From NCBI RefSeq assembly GCF_028768465.1, contig NZ_CP118225.1, forward strand, positions 3,825,001 to 3,889,000: a stretch of 64,000 bases of DNA, read 5' to 3'. Below are positions 1 through 9,600 of the stretch, one piece after another (position 1 is the first letter of the stretch; every line of letters starts with the position of its first letter). A program made the translations under genes and the position numbers. The notes under the pieces were generated by a model. It had not been told where the DNA came from and made no database searches. It saw only the letters and a list, made by a program, of their open reading frames with translations. This DNA comes from Rhodopirellula sp. P2. GTDB taxonomy: Bacteria > Planctomycetota > Planctomycetia > Pirellulales > Pirellulaceae.

Positions 1-516
1 AAGGACACGTTCCGGGACTTTCGGCTCTACCTCGAGTTCATGATCCCTTTGAAACCCGAACCACCGATCAGCCATCCGCATCGCGGGAACAGTGGCGTCT
101 TTGCGGTGGGGGCTTATGAAGTCCAAATATCGGACAACTTCGGTTTGGATCCCAATCCTCGGGCCTGGCAAGACATGGACATGTTGAAACCCGTCAACAC
201 TTGGTGCGGAAGCATCTACGGAATTCGCGAAGCCGATTGGAATGTCTGCTTGCCACCGCTGGCGTGGCAGAGCATGGAAATTGATTTCACCGCGGCGAGA
301 TTTGAGAACGGAAAGAAAGTCACGCCCGCGGTCATCTCGGTGACCCAAAATGGGGTCTTGCTTCACGATCAAGTCGAATTGCCCAGGGGAACCGGCGGCG
401 GTCCGGCGGGGCCGCGACCCGAGGTGGGCGAAGGACCGATCTACCTTCAAAACCACGGCAATCCCAATCGGTTCCGCAACATTTGGATCGTTCCACGATC
501 GCCAACGGACCAGTAG
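1..516 (+). CDS. 3-keto-disaccharide hydrolase (DUF1080) domain protein, C-terminal part
   Basis: The reading frame is open from base 1, so the 5' end lies outside the window; about 171 residues are visible. The segment fits the PF06439 (DUF1080) beta-sandwich: NSGVF, then YEVQISDNFG, a WCGSIYG turn, a PPLAWQ segment where many members have an xGEWQ-like one, VTQNGVLLHDQVELP, and the closing strand QNHGNPNRFRNIWIVPR. The family is concanavalin-like; characterised members act on 3-keto-glycosides, and planctomycetes carry many secreted copies of unknown substrate. The frame ends 79 bases before the next gene. The domain is clear; the substrate is not. Confidence 0.8.
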   Translation, partial: KDTFRDFRLYLEFMIPLKPEPPISHPHRGNSGVFAVGAYEVQISDNFGLDPNPRAWQDMDMLKPVNTWCGSIYGIREADWNVCLPPLAWQSMEIDFTAARFENGKKVTPAVISVTQNGVLLHDQVELPRGTGGGPAGPRPEVGEGPIYLQNHGNPNRFRNIWIVPRSPTDQ

Positions 517-595
517 CGAATTCAGCGAAGTGCCGACCTCTCCACCATTGTCCTTCCATCACTCTCTCCTCCTCTCTTCCCAAACGCCCAACCCT

Positions 596-1315
596 ATGTC
601 TCGATCTGTCCTCGTGGTCGCGTTTGCGACGATCGCTTTCGCGACACTCTCAACGCTTGTCGCTGACGACGCGTCCTCGGTAACGCCCGAAACAAAAGTC
701 CTATTCGAGGATGACTTCGAAGGTCGTTCGGAATTGGGCGAAGGATACCGGACCGGACGTGGGATGGAGGCCGGATGGAACATTCGCGACGGGGTTTTGT
801 TTGGCGAACAAGTTCGGGACGACCATGGTTCCACCATGCGAAAGCAAATGGAGTTTGGTGATCTTCATGTGTCGTTTGACTTCCGGTTTAGTGGTGGAAG
901 TCGTTTCAACTTCGTGATCGATGACAACAATGAAAAGTCCGTGCACGCGGGACACGTCGCGCGTGCATCTGTATCGCCCAAACGGATCTCGATTAGCGAT
1001 GACAAACTGGGATCCATGAACCTGGAAGTTCGTGAGAAACGCAAGCAGAAGTCATTGCCGGCGGAAGAACAAAAGGCGTTGGATTCGCTGTTGGCTCGCA
1101 CGCAGGCATCCGCCGAAATCAGTGCGAAGCAAGGAGAATGGCATCATTTGGAAGTGATCATTCGCGGAACCGTGATGACCGTGCATTTGGATGGCAAACA
1201 AGTTGTCACGTTGGACTCGCCCGGATTCGCTCACCCGACCAAGACCCAATTTGGGATGACGGTGAATGGAACCACCATTGATTTTGACAACCTGAAAGTT
1301 TTCGCGACGGAGTGA
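596..1315 (+). CDS. Secreted DUF1080/LamG-like protein
   Basis: A 239-residue protein starting at the ATG that opens a signal peptide (MSRSVLVVAFATIAFATLST, cleavage near the following VADDA). The mature part begins VLFEDDFEG and has beta-sandwich hallmarks: GWNIRDGVLFGEQ, FGDLHVSFDFRFSGGSRFNF, a WHHLEVIIRG strand, VHLDGKQV, and a final FDNLKVFATE. These are typical of the DUF1080/laminin-G-like folds secreted by planctomycetes. A longer upstream frame exists but lacks a plausible leader and overlaps the previous gene, so the leader ATG was chosen. It lies between a DUF1080 protein and two sulfatases, which suggests carbohydrate binding or hydrolysis in the periplasm. No catalytic residues can be assigned. 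Confidence 0.75.
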   Translation: MSRSVLVVAFATIAFATLSTLVADDASSVTPETKVLFEDDFEGRSELGEGYRTGRGMEAGWNIRDGVLFGEQVRDDHGSTMRKQMEFGDLHVSFDFRFSGGSRFNFVIDDNNEKSVHAGHVARASVSPKRISISDDKLGSMNLEVREKRKQKSLPAEEQKALDSLLARTQASAEISAKQGEWHHLEVIIRGTVMTVHLDGKQVVTLDSPGFAHPTKTQFGMTVNGTTIDFDNLKVFATE

Positions 1316-1332
1316 GATTCGATTGATAGTGT

Positions 1333-1385
1333 GGCATAGGCTTCCAGCCTGTGTTCCGCGCAATCACAGGCTGGAAGCCTATGCC
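1333..1385. repeat. Perfect 21-bp palindrome (REP-like hairpin)
   Basis: Two 21-base arms are exact reverse complements (1333-1353 beginning GGCATAGGCTTCC, and 1365-1385) separated by 11 bases. It lies 17 bases after the stop of the upstream gene and could fold as a transcript-ending or mRNA-stabilising hairpin. No T-run follows, so a classical Rho-independent terminator is unlikely. It reads like a dispersed REP-like unit. Confidence 0.75.
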
Positions 1386-1450
1386 GCTTGTTTTCCGCTC
1401 AGTCCCTGTCTGCTTCGATCCACTTCCCTGCCCTCTTCTAATATGAATCC

Positions 1451-3124
1451 ATGAGAAAACAATCTCCATTCATTCTCACGCCTTTGTGTTTGATATTCGC
1501 CGCGATCTTTTCATCGAACGCGGTGGGTGCCGATTCGCGGCCTAATTTTCTGTTTGTTCTGACGGATGATCAGTCTTACGGCATGATGGGATGCGATGGC
1601 AACGAGTTGACTCGAACGCCCAATATTGACCAATTGGCTCGCGAAGGGATCTTCTTTGATCGAGCGTATGTGACCAGCGCGATCTGCACTCCGAGTCGGA
1701 TCTCGATCTTTCTCAGCCAGTACGAACGCAAGCACGGCGTGAACTTCAACTCCGGAACCAGCGTCGCACCGGAAGCCTGGGCCAAGTCTTGTCCGGTGGT
1801 CATGCGAGACAACGGGTACTACACCGGCTATGTCGGCAAGAACCACGCGCCGATCGGGAAAGGCGGTTACAACAGCGGATTGATGGAAGAGTCGTTTGAT
1901 TACTTCTACGCGGGACACGGACACATTCGTTTCTATCCCAAAGACGTCCATGAGATCTTCGAAGGAGCGGCGTACGACACTCAGGTCGAAATCGTCAATG
2001 AGGGGGCTCAGGACTTCCTTTCGTATGAGCATCGCCTGGACGGCGCGGTGCGATTCCTGGAGGAACGTCCTGCGGACAAACCGTTTTGCTTGAGCATTTG
2101 TTTGAACCTGCCGCACAGTGCAGGAACGGGCAGCATGCAGCAGCGAGAAAGTGACGACGAGATTTACAAGTCTCTCTACCGTGACATCGACATTCCGCTG
2201 CCAAAGCACTACGTCGCCAAGGATGAGATCAAGACGCCGCGTTTGCCTGCTGAGGTGCTGCGGGCCAGCGAACGGCAGGCCAGCTACAACTTTGTCGACA
2301 CGCCTGAACTGTTGAAAGAACGTATCATCCGGCAAATGCAATCGCTGACAGGAATCGATCGTCTGATCGGGAACTTGCGGACCAAGTTGGAAACCGAAGG
2401 GGTGGATGACAACACGATCATCCTCTTTTGTTCCGACCACGGTTTGTTCATGGGGCAGCATGGTCTGGGTGGAAAGGCATTGTGCTATGAGCAGACGACC
2501 CACGTCCCTTTGATCGTTTACGATCCGGAGTTGCCTGCCGTCTTGAAAGGGGCTCGTTGCAACGAATTGGTGCAAACGATCGACATCGCCGCCACGATGC
2601 TGGATCTGGCCGACATCAAAACGCCGGCAACGTTTCAAGGCAAATCGATGCGGCCGTTGTTGAGTGGCGATGGCGGTGCGATTCGTGATCACGTTTTCAC
2701 GGAGAACCTCTGGGTGACCCATTTCGGAAACCCGCGTATCGAAGCGGTTCAAGACAAACGCTGGAAATACATTCGGTATTACCGAAATGACAGTGTGCCT
2801 GCTTCCGTCAAGATGCAGGTGGCCAAGGATCTCGGCATCAAGTCGTCAACCATGCTCTATGGCATCCATGACAACGAGATCGCGGTGTACCGGAATCATG
2901 CGGAAGCGTCTTTGCGTGGCGAGGAACCCATTCACGAAGAACTATTTGATCTCGAAAGCGATCCGGACGAGCTGAACAATCTGATCGACAATCCCGCCGT
3001 GAAGACTCAATTGGAGACGCTTCGCAGCGTTTGGAAGCAGCAACTCACGGAAGCTCGCGGCGAAGGATTCCCGGCGGTGCTTCGCTACACGGTCGATAGC
3101 GAGAAAGATTACAAATCGAAGTGA
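1451..3124 (+). CDS. Secreted type I sulfatase
   Basis: A 557-residue arylsulfatase-family protein that hydrolyses sulfate esters, probably on algal polysaccharides, in the periplasm or outside. It starts with a Sec signal peptide (residues 1-27, ending SNAVGA). The metal-binding start of the alkaline-phosphatase-like fold is RPNFLFVLTDDQS (D39-D40). The formylglycine signature is C79-T-P-S-R, followed by ISIFLSQYERKHG instead of the commoner LLTGR. The second metal site is CSDHGLFMGQHGLGGK, and the C-terminal subdomain has the usual LFDLESDPDELNNL. The cysteine-type site needs a formylglycine-generating enzyme, not seen in this window. The next sulfatase follows directly, so the two probably share a transcript. 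Confidence 0.93.
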   Translation: MRKQSPFILTPLCLIFAAIFSSNAVGADSRPNFLFVLTDDQSYGMMGCDGNELTRTPNIDQLAREGIFFDRAYVTSAICTPSRISIFLSQYERKHGVNFNSGTSVAPEAWAKSCPVVMRDNGYYTGYVGKNHAPIGKGGYNSGLMEESFDYFYAGHGHIRFYPKDVHEIFEGAAYDTQVEIVNEGAQDFLSYEHRLDGAVRFLEERPADKPFCLSICLNLPHSAGTGSMQQRESDDEIYKSLYRDIDIPLPKHYVAKDEIKTPRLPAEVLRASERQASYNFVDTPELLKERIIRQMQSLTGIDRLIGNLRTKLETEGVDDNTIILFCSDHGLFMGQHGLGGKALCYEQTTHVPLIVYDPELPAVLKGARCNELVQTIDIAATMLDLADIKTPATFQGKSMRPLLSGDGGAIRDHVFTENLWVTHFGNPRIEAVQDKRWKYIRYYRNDSVPASVKMQVAKDLGIKSSTMLYGIHDNEIAVYRNHAEASLRGEEPIHEELFDLESDPDELNNLIDNPAVKTQLETLRSVWKQQLTEARGEGFPAVLRYTVDSEKDYKSK

Positions 3125-3171
3125 TGGACTTCGTTGCCAATTCAATTCCCATTCTTCCAGTCAGAGCTCTC

Positions 3172-4608
3172 ATGTTGAAACAAAGTCGTCTTTTATTGTC
3201 GTTGTTGGCGGTCCTGCTCGGCCTTTCAACGTCGGTTGTCTGTGCGAAGGATCGCCCGAACATTGTTTTGATCGTGGCGGATGATCTCGGTTACAGCGAC
3301 GTTGGTTTCAATGGATGCAAGGAAATTCCGACGCCGCATTTGGATGAACTGGCGGCATCGGGTGTGGTCTTCACCAACGGTTATGCGTCGCATCCGTATT
3401 GCAGCCCCAGCCGCGCTGGATTGTTGACGGGCCGCCATCAACAACGTTTTGGTCACGAGTCCAATCCGGAACCGGATACGCAGTGGCACGGCGAAGACAC
3501 GCCGGGCATGCCGCTCTCGGAAACGACATTGGCAGATGCCTTGAAAGAAGCGGGCTACGTCACTGGAGCAATCGGGAAATGGCATTTGGGCGATGCGAAA
3601 CCGTTCTGGCCAAATCGTCGTGGGTTTGATGAATGGTTTGGTTTCAGTGGGGGCGGATTCAGTTACTGGGGTGACTTGGGCAAGAAGGATCCATTGTTGG
3701 GCGTGCACCGAGGTGACGAACCGGTGGACCCCGCAACGTTGACCCATTTGACCGATGACTTTTCGACCGAAGCGGTCAAGTTCATTCAGCGGCATGAGAC
3801 CGAGCCGTTCTTTTTGTACCTGGCCTACAACGCGCCGCATGCACCTGACCACGCGACGCGAGCGCACCTTCAGAAGACGGCCCACATCGAGTACGGAGGG
3901 CGTGCCGTTTACGGAGCGATGGTGGCCGGGATGGACGAGGGCATCGGCCGAGTGGTCGACCAAATTCACGAATCGGGTTTGGGCGAAAACACGATGATCA
4001 TCTTCTACAGTGACAACGGTGGACGGCGCGAGCATGCGGTGAACTTTCCTTATCGAGGTCACAAAGGCATGCTGTTTGAAGGCGGCATTCGCGTGCCTTT
4101 CTTGGTTTCTTGGCCGGGAACGGTTCGGAGTGGCATGAAAGAGGAATCGCCGATCACGGCGCTCGATTTGTTTCCCACCGCACTGGCGGCTGCGGGGATG
4201 GATCCATCTCAGAATGACAAACTCGATGGCCAGAATTTGTTGCCTGTGCTAACCGATGCCGAACAACGTTTGCCAGAGCGGCCTTTGTTCTGGCGATATT
4301 CAATGGGCGACGATTCGTATGGCTATGCCGTTCGCGACGGCGATTGGAAGCTGATCGACAGTCGCTACAAAGATCGGAAGCTGCTGTTTGATTTGGCGAA
4401 CGACCCTTGGGAACGCGAAGATTTGGCTGAGCAGCACCCCGAACAAGTGGCTCGGCTATCTCGAATGATGGAGGCCTGGGACGCCCGCAACGTGCCGCCG
4501 AAGTGGAGCGACGCCCACGGCGCTAACGTTCGGAAGGAAGAGAACACGCGAAACGAAGCCGTCGAGAAAGCCTCCCGAGGAGAACGTGCTCGGCCGGATC
4601 TGGATTAA
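3172..4608 (+). CDS. Secreted type I sulfatase
   Basis: A 478-residue arylsulfatase-family protein. The start chosen is the ATG opening a signal peptide (MLKQSRLLLSLLAVLLGL, cleavage near VVCA); an in-frame GTG at 3121 overlaps the previous stop and would add a non-leader extension. Motifs: IVLIVADDLGYSD (metal aspartates D37-D38), formylglycine signature C77-S-P-S-R-A-G-L-L-T-G-R, GAIGKWHLG, FYSDNGG, and a C-terminal LFDLANDPWEREDLAEQ. It differs from its neighbour around the active site, so the two probably take different sulfated sugars. The TAA stop is the first three bases of the 127-bp hairpin element that follows. Confidence 0.93.
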   Translation: MLKQSRLLLSLLAVLLGLSTSVVCAKDRPNIVLIVADDLGYSDVGFNGCKEIPTPHLDELAASGVVFTNGYASHPYCSPSRAGLLTGRHQQRFGHESNPEPDTQWHGEDTPGMPLSETTLADALKEAGYVTGAIGKWHLGDAKPFWPNRRGFDEWFGFSGGGFSYWGDLGKKDPLLGVHRGDEPVDPATLTHLTDDFSTEAVKFIQRHETEPFFLYLAYNAPHAPDHATRAHLQKTAHIEYGGRAVYGAMVAGMDEGIGRVVDQIHESGLGENTMIIFYSDNGGRREHAVNFPYRGHKGMLFEGGIRVPFLVSWPGTVRSGMKEESPITALDLFPTALAAAGMDPSQNDKLDGQNLLPVLTDAEQRLPERPLFWRYSMGDDSYGYAVRDGDWKLIDSRYKDRKLLFDLANDPWEREDLAEQHPEQVARLSRMMEAWDARNVPPKWSDAHGANVRKEENTRNEAVEKASRGERARPDLD

Positions 4609-5068
4609 GCAGGTACGCAGGTGTCATCGGGTATGTGAGCCGTTGGCGTTAGCCACGGTTTTCACGCGCAACCGGGGCGAACGCTGGACTGTCAAAAGGT
4701 TGGTATTGACACGGAAAATGCGACATTGATTTTTATTCTGTCCTACGCCCCAACGGGGTAGCTCTAAGATAGCCCCAGGCATCGCCTGGGGTTTCGTTAC
4801 GGAGATTCAGACACCAGCCCCAACGGGGCGGCCCTAAGAAAGACTCCCCAAAACCTGCTAGGACCGCCCCCGTTGGGGCTTTGTAATCTTGGTCCCGCCA
4901 CAACCCAGGGCGTTGCCCTGGGCTGGCATAGGGCTGCCCCGTTGGGGCGAAGTCGAGGAACGAAACCTGCGCAGTCCAAAGCGGTGTCAATACCAACCTT
5001 TTGACAGCCCAGGCGAACGCCCAAACGGCTCACATGGTTGTGCCCGATCATTCCAGCCGACCTGCTTA
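4606..5068. repeat. 127-bp hairpin element, interrupted by a MITE
   Basis: Removing the inserted element plus one 9-bp target copy (336 bases) leaves exactly 127 bases, the length of the intact copy at 21910-22036 (opposite orientation), and the two match almost base for base. The ends are inverted (TAAGCAGGT ... ACCTGCTTA), and inner arms such as ATGTGAGCCGTT and AACGGCTCACAT pair, so the whole unit folds as one long hairpin. Its first three bases are the stop codon of the upstream sulfatase. TA at both ends is compatible with a TA-target MITE, but REP-type origin is also possible. Confidence 0.85.
4685..5011. mobile_element. 327-bp MITE with 28-bp inverted ends and 9-bp target duplication
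   Basis: The terminal inverted repeats are 4685-4712 (TGGACTGTCAAAAGG...) and 4984-5011, 28 bases with one mismatch; their inner 24 bases (4689-4712 and 4984-5007) are perfect. The element is flanked by a direct repeat GGCGAACGC at 4676-4684 and 5012-5020. The uninterrupted 127-bp copy at 21910-22036 has a single such site (GGCTAACGC), so this is a true insertion. The interior has no convincing gene but holds several GC-rich mini-palindromes of the type GCCCCAACGGGGC. It is therefore non-autonomous; no transposase of matching ends is present in the window. Confidence 0.88.
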
Positions 5069-5075
5069 GCATTCA

Positions 5076-5174
5076 ATGATTGAGCCTGCCGTGCTGTTTT
5101 GCGCGGCCGAGGAAACCAAAGAGAAGCTGCATTCGTTCAACGTGCATTTGCCTCTGGGGCCAGTTCAGGACTGA
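5076..5174 (+). CDS. Possible 32-residue small protein or gene remnant
   Basis: A short frame starting ATG right after the 127-bp element, reading [20 protein letters not shown] and ending LPLGPVQD. Codon choice resembles real genes (C/G-rich third positions). There is no clear ribosome binding site and no recognisable family. It could be the broken end of an older gene or noncoding. The rest of the stretch to 5219 shows nothing further. Confidence 0.15.
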   Translation: MIEPAVLFCAAEETKEKLHSFNVHLPLGPVQD

Positions 5175-5219
5175 GTTGTTGCCACACAACTGGCGACTTG
5201 TCAAACCGCGAGGTTGCAC

Positions 5220-6638
5220 TCAAGCCAGGATCTCGTGGAGAACGTTTCCGTGAACATCGGTGAGCCGGAAATCGCGGCCGCCGCTGCGGAAGGTCAGTTG
5301 TTCATGGTCGATTCCCAGTTGGTGCAAAACGGTTGCCCACAAGTCATAAAACGTGCACGGGTTTTCGACGGCATGGTATCCCAGTTCGTCCGTCGCGCCG
5401 TAGACCGTTCCGCCGCGAATGCCGCCCCCCGCCAGCCACATGCTGAAGCCAAACGGATTGTGGTCCCGGCCAGCTGACCCTTGAGAGAATGGAGTTCTGC
5501 CGAACTCCCCTGTGAACACGACCAAGGTATCGTCCAGCAACCCGCGCGCGTCCAGGTCTTGGATCAGTCCGGCGATCGGGCGATCGACCTCATGTGCCAT
5601 CGCGCGATGACCTTTTTCCAAATCACCGTGTTGGTCCCAGGGGTGCGAGGAGGCGGGGGCAACGGTCTCCGGCGAGACGCATGACAATTCAACGAAGCGG
5701 ACGCCTTTTTCAACCAACTTGCGAGCCAGCAGGGCTTGTTTCCCATACGCAGCCGTCATCGGATCGGCATCATCGATGCCATACAACTTGAGAGTTGCGG
5801 CAGTCTCGTCGGAAATGTCACAGATCTCGGGGACAGAGGACTGCATTCGAAACGCGGTTTCATAGTTCTTGATCGCCGCATCGACCTGTTGGTCCCGGGA
5901 TTGTGCCGCGAACGCTTGATCGATTTGTGCGACAAAATCCAGTTGCCGTCGCTGCATGGAGGCTGCTTGAGCAGGCTGGATGTGAGGGATCGGTTCTGGT
6001 CGGTCGGCTTGCAGAATGGACGCCTGGTGTTGGGCGGGCAGGTAACCACTGCTGAACACCCCGGCCCCGCCCAGAGGCGGAAGGCCACCGTCGCTTTGCA
6101 AGACAACAAAGCTGGGCAGATTTTCATTGGCGGTTCCAAGCCCGTAGCTGATCCAGGCTCCCGCGCTGGGGTGCCCTAGAAAAGGGAATCCGGTGTGAGC
6201 CACGTAGTTTCCTTGAGAGTGCTCGTTCACCGTGGTGGTTGCCGAACGAACTACAGCCAGGTGATCCGCGCACTTTCCAATTTCAGGAAACAGATCGCTG
6301 ACTTCGAGTCCACTCTCTCCGTTGCGGTTGAATGCAAACGGGCTGCCAAAGATGGAACCATTGTTGTTGAACTGAGTCTTTTCAATTTTGCCTGGCATCG
6401 CTTGGCCATGCCGCTTTCGCAGTTCCGGTTTCGGGTCGAACGAATCGACATGCGACACTCCACCTGACATGTAACACAGGATGACCTTGGTCGCTTTGGG
6501 TTGAATCGCAAGATTTGCCGGAGCCGCATTCAGGTGGTGCTGCATGCTCGACAGGGCTAGCATGCCAAAACCACTGCTGCAGGTTTGCAACCAGCGTCGA
6601 CGGGAGGCGAGATTGGGCGAGGAGGGATCAGCGGACAT
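5220..6638 (-). CDS. Tat-exported DUF1501 protein
   Basis: A 472-residue DUF1501 protein, a planctomycete-rich family related to the alkaline phosphatase/sulfatase fold whose activity is unknown. The N-terminus carries a twin-arginine leader ([14 protein letters not shown]). Family landmarks follow: [20 protein letters not shown], the segment [15 protein letters not shown] near residue 375, and [17 protein letters not shown]. The start codon lies inside the end of the upstream PSCyt/PSD1 gene (11-base overlap) with an AGGAG seven bases before it, so the two are translationally coupled. DUF1501 proteins almost always pair with PSD1 proteins, implying a joint secreted complex or pathway. Confidence 0.9.
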   Translation of the reverse strand: MSADPSSPNLASRRRWLQTCSSGFGMLALSSMQHHLNAAPANLAIQPKATKVILCYMSGGVSHVDSFDPKPELRKRHGQAMPGKIEKTQFNNNGSIFGSPFAFNRNGESGLEVSDLFPEIGKCADHLAVVRSATTTVNEHSQGNYVAHTGFPFLGHPSAGAWISYGLGTANENLPSFVVLQSDGGLPPLGGAGVFSSGYLPAQHQASILQADRPEPIPHIQPAQAASMQRRQLDFVAQIDQAFAAQSRDQQVDAAIKNYETAFRMQSSVPEICDISDETAATLKLYGIDDADPMTAAYGKQALLARKLVEKGVRFVELSCVSPETVAPASSHPWDQHGDLEKGHRAMAHEVDRPIAGLIQDLDARGLLDDTLVVFTGEFGRTPFSQGSAGRDHNPFGFSMWLAGGGIRGGTVYGATDELGYHAVENPCTFYDLWATVLHQLGIDHEQLTFRSGGRDFRLTDVHGNVLHEILA

Positions 6639-9600
6639 AGAGGAACTCCTTCATGTTGATCAGTGCGTGCGTGAAATCGATCCAGTGCTGCTGCGGTTCC
6701 GGGAAGGCTGGGCACTCGTCACGTTGCCTTTGATGTTCGGCTCGCTGCTCTTCGAGAGTGAGCAGCCGGTCGCGTGTTGCCGGAGAGAGAGAGTCGATGA
6801 CGGCCTGACGCGAAACGACGTGCGTGGCATGGTTCGCCAAGTGTTCGACCTGGGTGGACGACAACGCGTGATCGTAGAGTTTGGCTGTGAAGAGGCGTCC
6901 CTTCAGCATTCGACTTTGGTTGAAGGTGGTTCCATGACGCATCCCGAAGATCACGTGCGAGCGATCCGCTGGGAAAGTTTGCAGCTTCGTTTGGTAGGCC
7001 GTTCCGTATACCTGACCATTGCGATAGCAAGTGATTCTTCCCTCGTTGCTGTAGGTCAACACGAGATGAACTGGTTCCGTATCGGCCACGTCCTCGGCGG
7101 TGCCGCGGAAACTCTGTGTCCGTTTGCTGTTGTCGCTTCCGTTCATCCACTTCTGTGGTTCGCGTTCGCTGAACACGATCGCATCGAACAGCACGCCATC
7201 GGTCGTTTGGACGGAGATCGCTGCCCCACCGGTCTGTTTCAGGTCATCCAATTGCACAATGACTTCGAGCGATTTGCTGGACAGAGGCACTGGCAAGGGA
7301 TCCGCAACGGCCCAGCCATTTCCATCGAGGATCAACGCTCCCTCACGCAGCGCTGCTGAACCGTGCAGTGTCAGTCCCTCCGCCGCGGAGGAAGAATCGG
7401 CCAATGCATGAAAATTCCATTCCCTCATCGGCCGTGGCGCCGCAGGCTCGACGGCATTGGTCGCGGAGGATTGCGCCGAGTCCGTGTCGCGGCTGTTGCG
7501 TTTTGTCGCGATCAATTGTTGACGAGCCGGGCGGATGATCGCGTCGATCTCGTTGGTTGCTTCGGCAATTTCCTGGTCGAGCCGCTGGATCTTTTTGCGG
7601 AGGGCCTCGTTGCCCAATTCGCTTTGATGCAGGAAGTCGCTCGCCGCAGCCAACTGCGATGGAGTTGGTTCGCGTCCGAAATGGCGTCGCCAACTGGTCC
7701 GAATTCTGGAGGGAGTCTCTGTCAGCGATGGATCGGACAAAATGTTGTTGGCGGACGATTTCGCAGTGCTGATTCCAAACGGACTGTTGAGCATCATCAA
7801 AGCTTGGGCAGGAACATTCGTCACATCGCGACGCCCTTTGCAGGAAAACGGGACCGGAGCATCGAAGCTGGCCAGGAATGGATCCATGTTGTTGCGGATC
7901 ACACGCACGTAGACCGAACGACGATCGCTGTTGCCAGCAACAGAACCAGGCGGCGGAGTCGTCTGCAAACGGCCAGATACAAATAGCAACGCATCTCGAA
8001 TCGCTTCGGCATCCAATCGTGTGGTGTTTCGATAGGAGAGCAACCGGTTTTTAGGGTCGATTTGCTGAGCGGCTTCGGTTGGTTGGGACTGCTGCCTCCA
8101 CGTCTTCGAGGTCACGATTTGTCGAATCGTTCTTTTGAGCGACCAGCCTTCTTGGCGGAATTGATTGGCGAGGTAGTCCAATAGTTCAGGATGCGTTGGC
8201 TGATCCCCCAGTCGCCCAAAGTTGTCCGTCGTTGCCACAATGCCGCGGCCAAACAGATGGTGCCACAGGCGGTTGACGAGCACGCGAGCTGTCAACGGAT
8301 TGTCCTCACTGAGGAGGTCTTCCGCAAATTGGCTGCGACCGCTGAGCTGGGTTGGATAAGGTGTGTCATCAAACGCCTCCAGGAATCGCCTGGGGATGGT
8401 AACACCTGGCTGTTTGTGGTCGCCGCGAAGATACAACGCTTGGTCCTGCCCCTTCCATTCTGCAACGGTTGGGATCCGCACCGCGACAGGAATTTCCGCT
8501 TCCAATTGGCGGTAGCGTTCAATCAGCGGTCTGGCCTTGGGAAGCTGAGCCAGCGTGTTGGGAAGCAGGTTGTGTTGCAAACATGCGTCCAACAGCAAGG
8601 CTTGCGAATCGTCGATGGTTTCGTCGTACCAAGCTTCCACCGCTTGCATGATGATATCCTGGTAAAGCGTCGCAAGATCTTCCATCGACTGAATGTTTCT
8701 GGATTTTGCCGCTTGAAAAACGAGTGTCTGCGACTCGTGGAAGTCGACCGGTGGCGTTTGCCCTGCCCCGGTAACAATCGCTTGACGAATTCCAAACCAG
8801 GATCGGTCGCTGTTCTTGACTAGCAAGGGGGCGTCCCGGGCGGTGGTCAATTCGATGTGGGTTGCATCGCCTTGCCAATAACCGAGATCAAACTCCTGCC
8901 AATGCCATTGCTTTGCTCGAGGCCCTGCCAACTGGTTGACCGGGTAGACCGTTCCGTTGCGAGGGTAGTTCTGGACCACATAGCGATTGGACGCCAAGCC
9001 ATCGCCTGCGATTTGCAACCATAAACGCTGCCCCTCGCCCACGCGGAAGTCGGTCGAGGTCAGCACACCGGGAAGTTTGTCGCTGAGCAGGTGTGAGAAC
9101 AGTCCCGCAGGATAGATTGCGCGAATGGCCGCGTTGGAATCACTGACCGACACAGAGAATTCTCCAGCCGGTGTGGGGGTCGGTTGGTGATCCGCGCTCG
9201 CCTGATCGACGAGTCCTGCTCCGTAGGCAAACCACTCGTTGGCGGGCTGTTCGAATGCCAGGTTCCAATGGTGAGCGAAGGATTGTTCCGCAAACTGACG
9301 CTGCTTTCCCAACAGTGCATCGTGCTGCTGGACCCGGCGTTGCCAAGCTTCTTCGAATGACGACCCCGCTTCAATTTCACGCTGCAGGGAAGTCCCGAGT
9401 TCAACGAACGCACGGGGCGTTTCTGATGGCGTCGGGTTGGCGATCGTGTCCTGCAGTCGAGAGACGACTTGTTCGGCTGCGAGTTGCCAGTCAGCAATGA
9501 TCGCATCGCGAATCGATGGTTTCAGCTTGGCGAGTGAGTCACGATGAATGTTCAAGCGTTGTGGCAGATCGATTGCGGCCCGGGCGGGCCGCGTGGAACC

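Noticed and set aside
1511-2752. Long antisense reading frame over the first sulfatase
   Set aside because: No start signal or family motif; high-GC codon use of the real gene keeps the opposite frame open.
4733-5072. Minus-strand proteins inside the MITE
   Set aside because: Palindromic GC-rich DNA translates to arginine/glycine/proline-rich nonsense, and the frames cross the insertion ends.
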